Shown here: one piece after another, positions 6,159 to 6,394 of the stretch
Layout: each line of letters begins with the position of its first letter
Position numbering within the stretch: position 1 is the stretch's first letter
NCBI GenBank assembly: GCA_947581665.1
Contig: CANPVI010000088.1
Coordinates: 1 to 6,394, forward strand
Origin: an uncultured Atopobiaceae bacterium
GTDB lineage: Bacteria; Actinomycetota; Coriobacteriia; Coriobacteriales; Atopobiaceae
Direction: 5' to 3'
Length of the DNA: 6,394 bases
The notes under the pieces: model-generated
Seen by the model: only the letters and a program-made list of their open reading frames with translations
The model's database searches: none
What the model was told of the DNA's origin: nothing
Position numbers and translations under genes: made by a program

Positions 6159-6394
6159 ATGCTCGCAGGCGACAAGATTTGGATGGCCCAAGGCAACAAC
6201 CCCTGCTTCCTCAAGCTCGACAAGGCCAACCGCCACGGCCTCATCGCCGGCGCCACCGGCACCGGCAAGACCGTCACCTTGAAGGTGATGGCCGAGGGCT
6301 TCTCCCAAGCGGGCGTGCCCGTATTCATGGCCGACGTGAAGGGCGACGTCACCGGCATCGCCGCGCCGGGCGAGGACGACGAGGGCATGCAAAA
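6159..6394 (+). CDS. HerA-like DUF853 (YjgR-type) P-loop ATPase, N-terminal 78 residues (cut by the window edge)
   Basis: The visible N-terminus closely follows the DUF853/YjgR family: ANRHGLIAGATGTGKTVT (23-40) holds the Walker A motif GATGTGKT (31-38), and VPVFMADVKGDVTGIA (53-68) is the family block following it. These proteins are predicted FtsK/HerA-superfamily ATPases of about 500 residues in the cytoplasm. Their substrate is not established; HerA relatives translocate DNA, so a DNA role is inference only. The start is ATG 6159, with the purine-rich AAGGAAAGGA (6142-6151) 7 nt upstream. The gene is divergent from yraN and on the opposite strand from all others here, so it is a separate transcription unit. 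The Walker B motif and C-terminal half lie outside the window. Confidence 0.93.
   Translation, partial: MLAGDKIWMAQGNNPCFLKLDKANRHGLIAGATGTGKTVTLKVMAEGFSQAGVPVFMADVKGDVTGIAAPGEDDEGMQ

Overview
The window is a GC-rich (about two thirds by eye, not counted) bacterial chromosomal segment of core genes. It shows no mobile element, CRISPR array, tRNA or rRNA. The order yraN - comM/yifB - dprA - trmFO - xerC - rpsB resembles the conserved block of Gram-positive bacteria, where Firmicutes often have dprA-topA-trmFO-xerC upstream of rpsB. High GC, folate-dependent TrmFO and the look of the S2 N-terminus make a high-GC Gram-positive lineage such as Coriobacteriia my best guess. That is an inference, not a database result.

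Minus strand, read from the right. At 5869-377 lies a tightly packed set of five genes: yraN (putative nuclease-fold protein), comM/yifB (AAA+ ATPase), dprA (ssDNA/RecA loader), trmFO (tRNA m5U54 methylation) and xerC (tyrosine recombinase). Every junction overlaps (1, 11, 8 and 13 nt), so co-transcription and translational coupling are very likely. Three or four of the five act on DNA uptake, recombination or chromosome resolution; trmFO is the translation-related passenger usual at this locus. A small hairpin with a short T run follows xerC. After it comes a ~195-nt gap with a possible promoter and leader, then rpsB (ribosomal protein S2), cut by the left window edge.

Plus strand, right end. 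A 289-nt divergent intergenic region separates yraN from the first 78 codons of a HerA-like/DUF853 (YjgR-type) P-loop ATPase, cut by the right edge.

I see no undescribed system here. The points worth a second look are an N-terminally extended YraN with a CxCxCxC cluster, a short and divergent DprA without the usual N-terminal domain, start-codon corrections for trmFO and comM, and the structured rpsB upstream region, which also holds a 59-codon ORF of doubtful reality.
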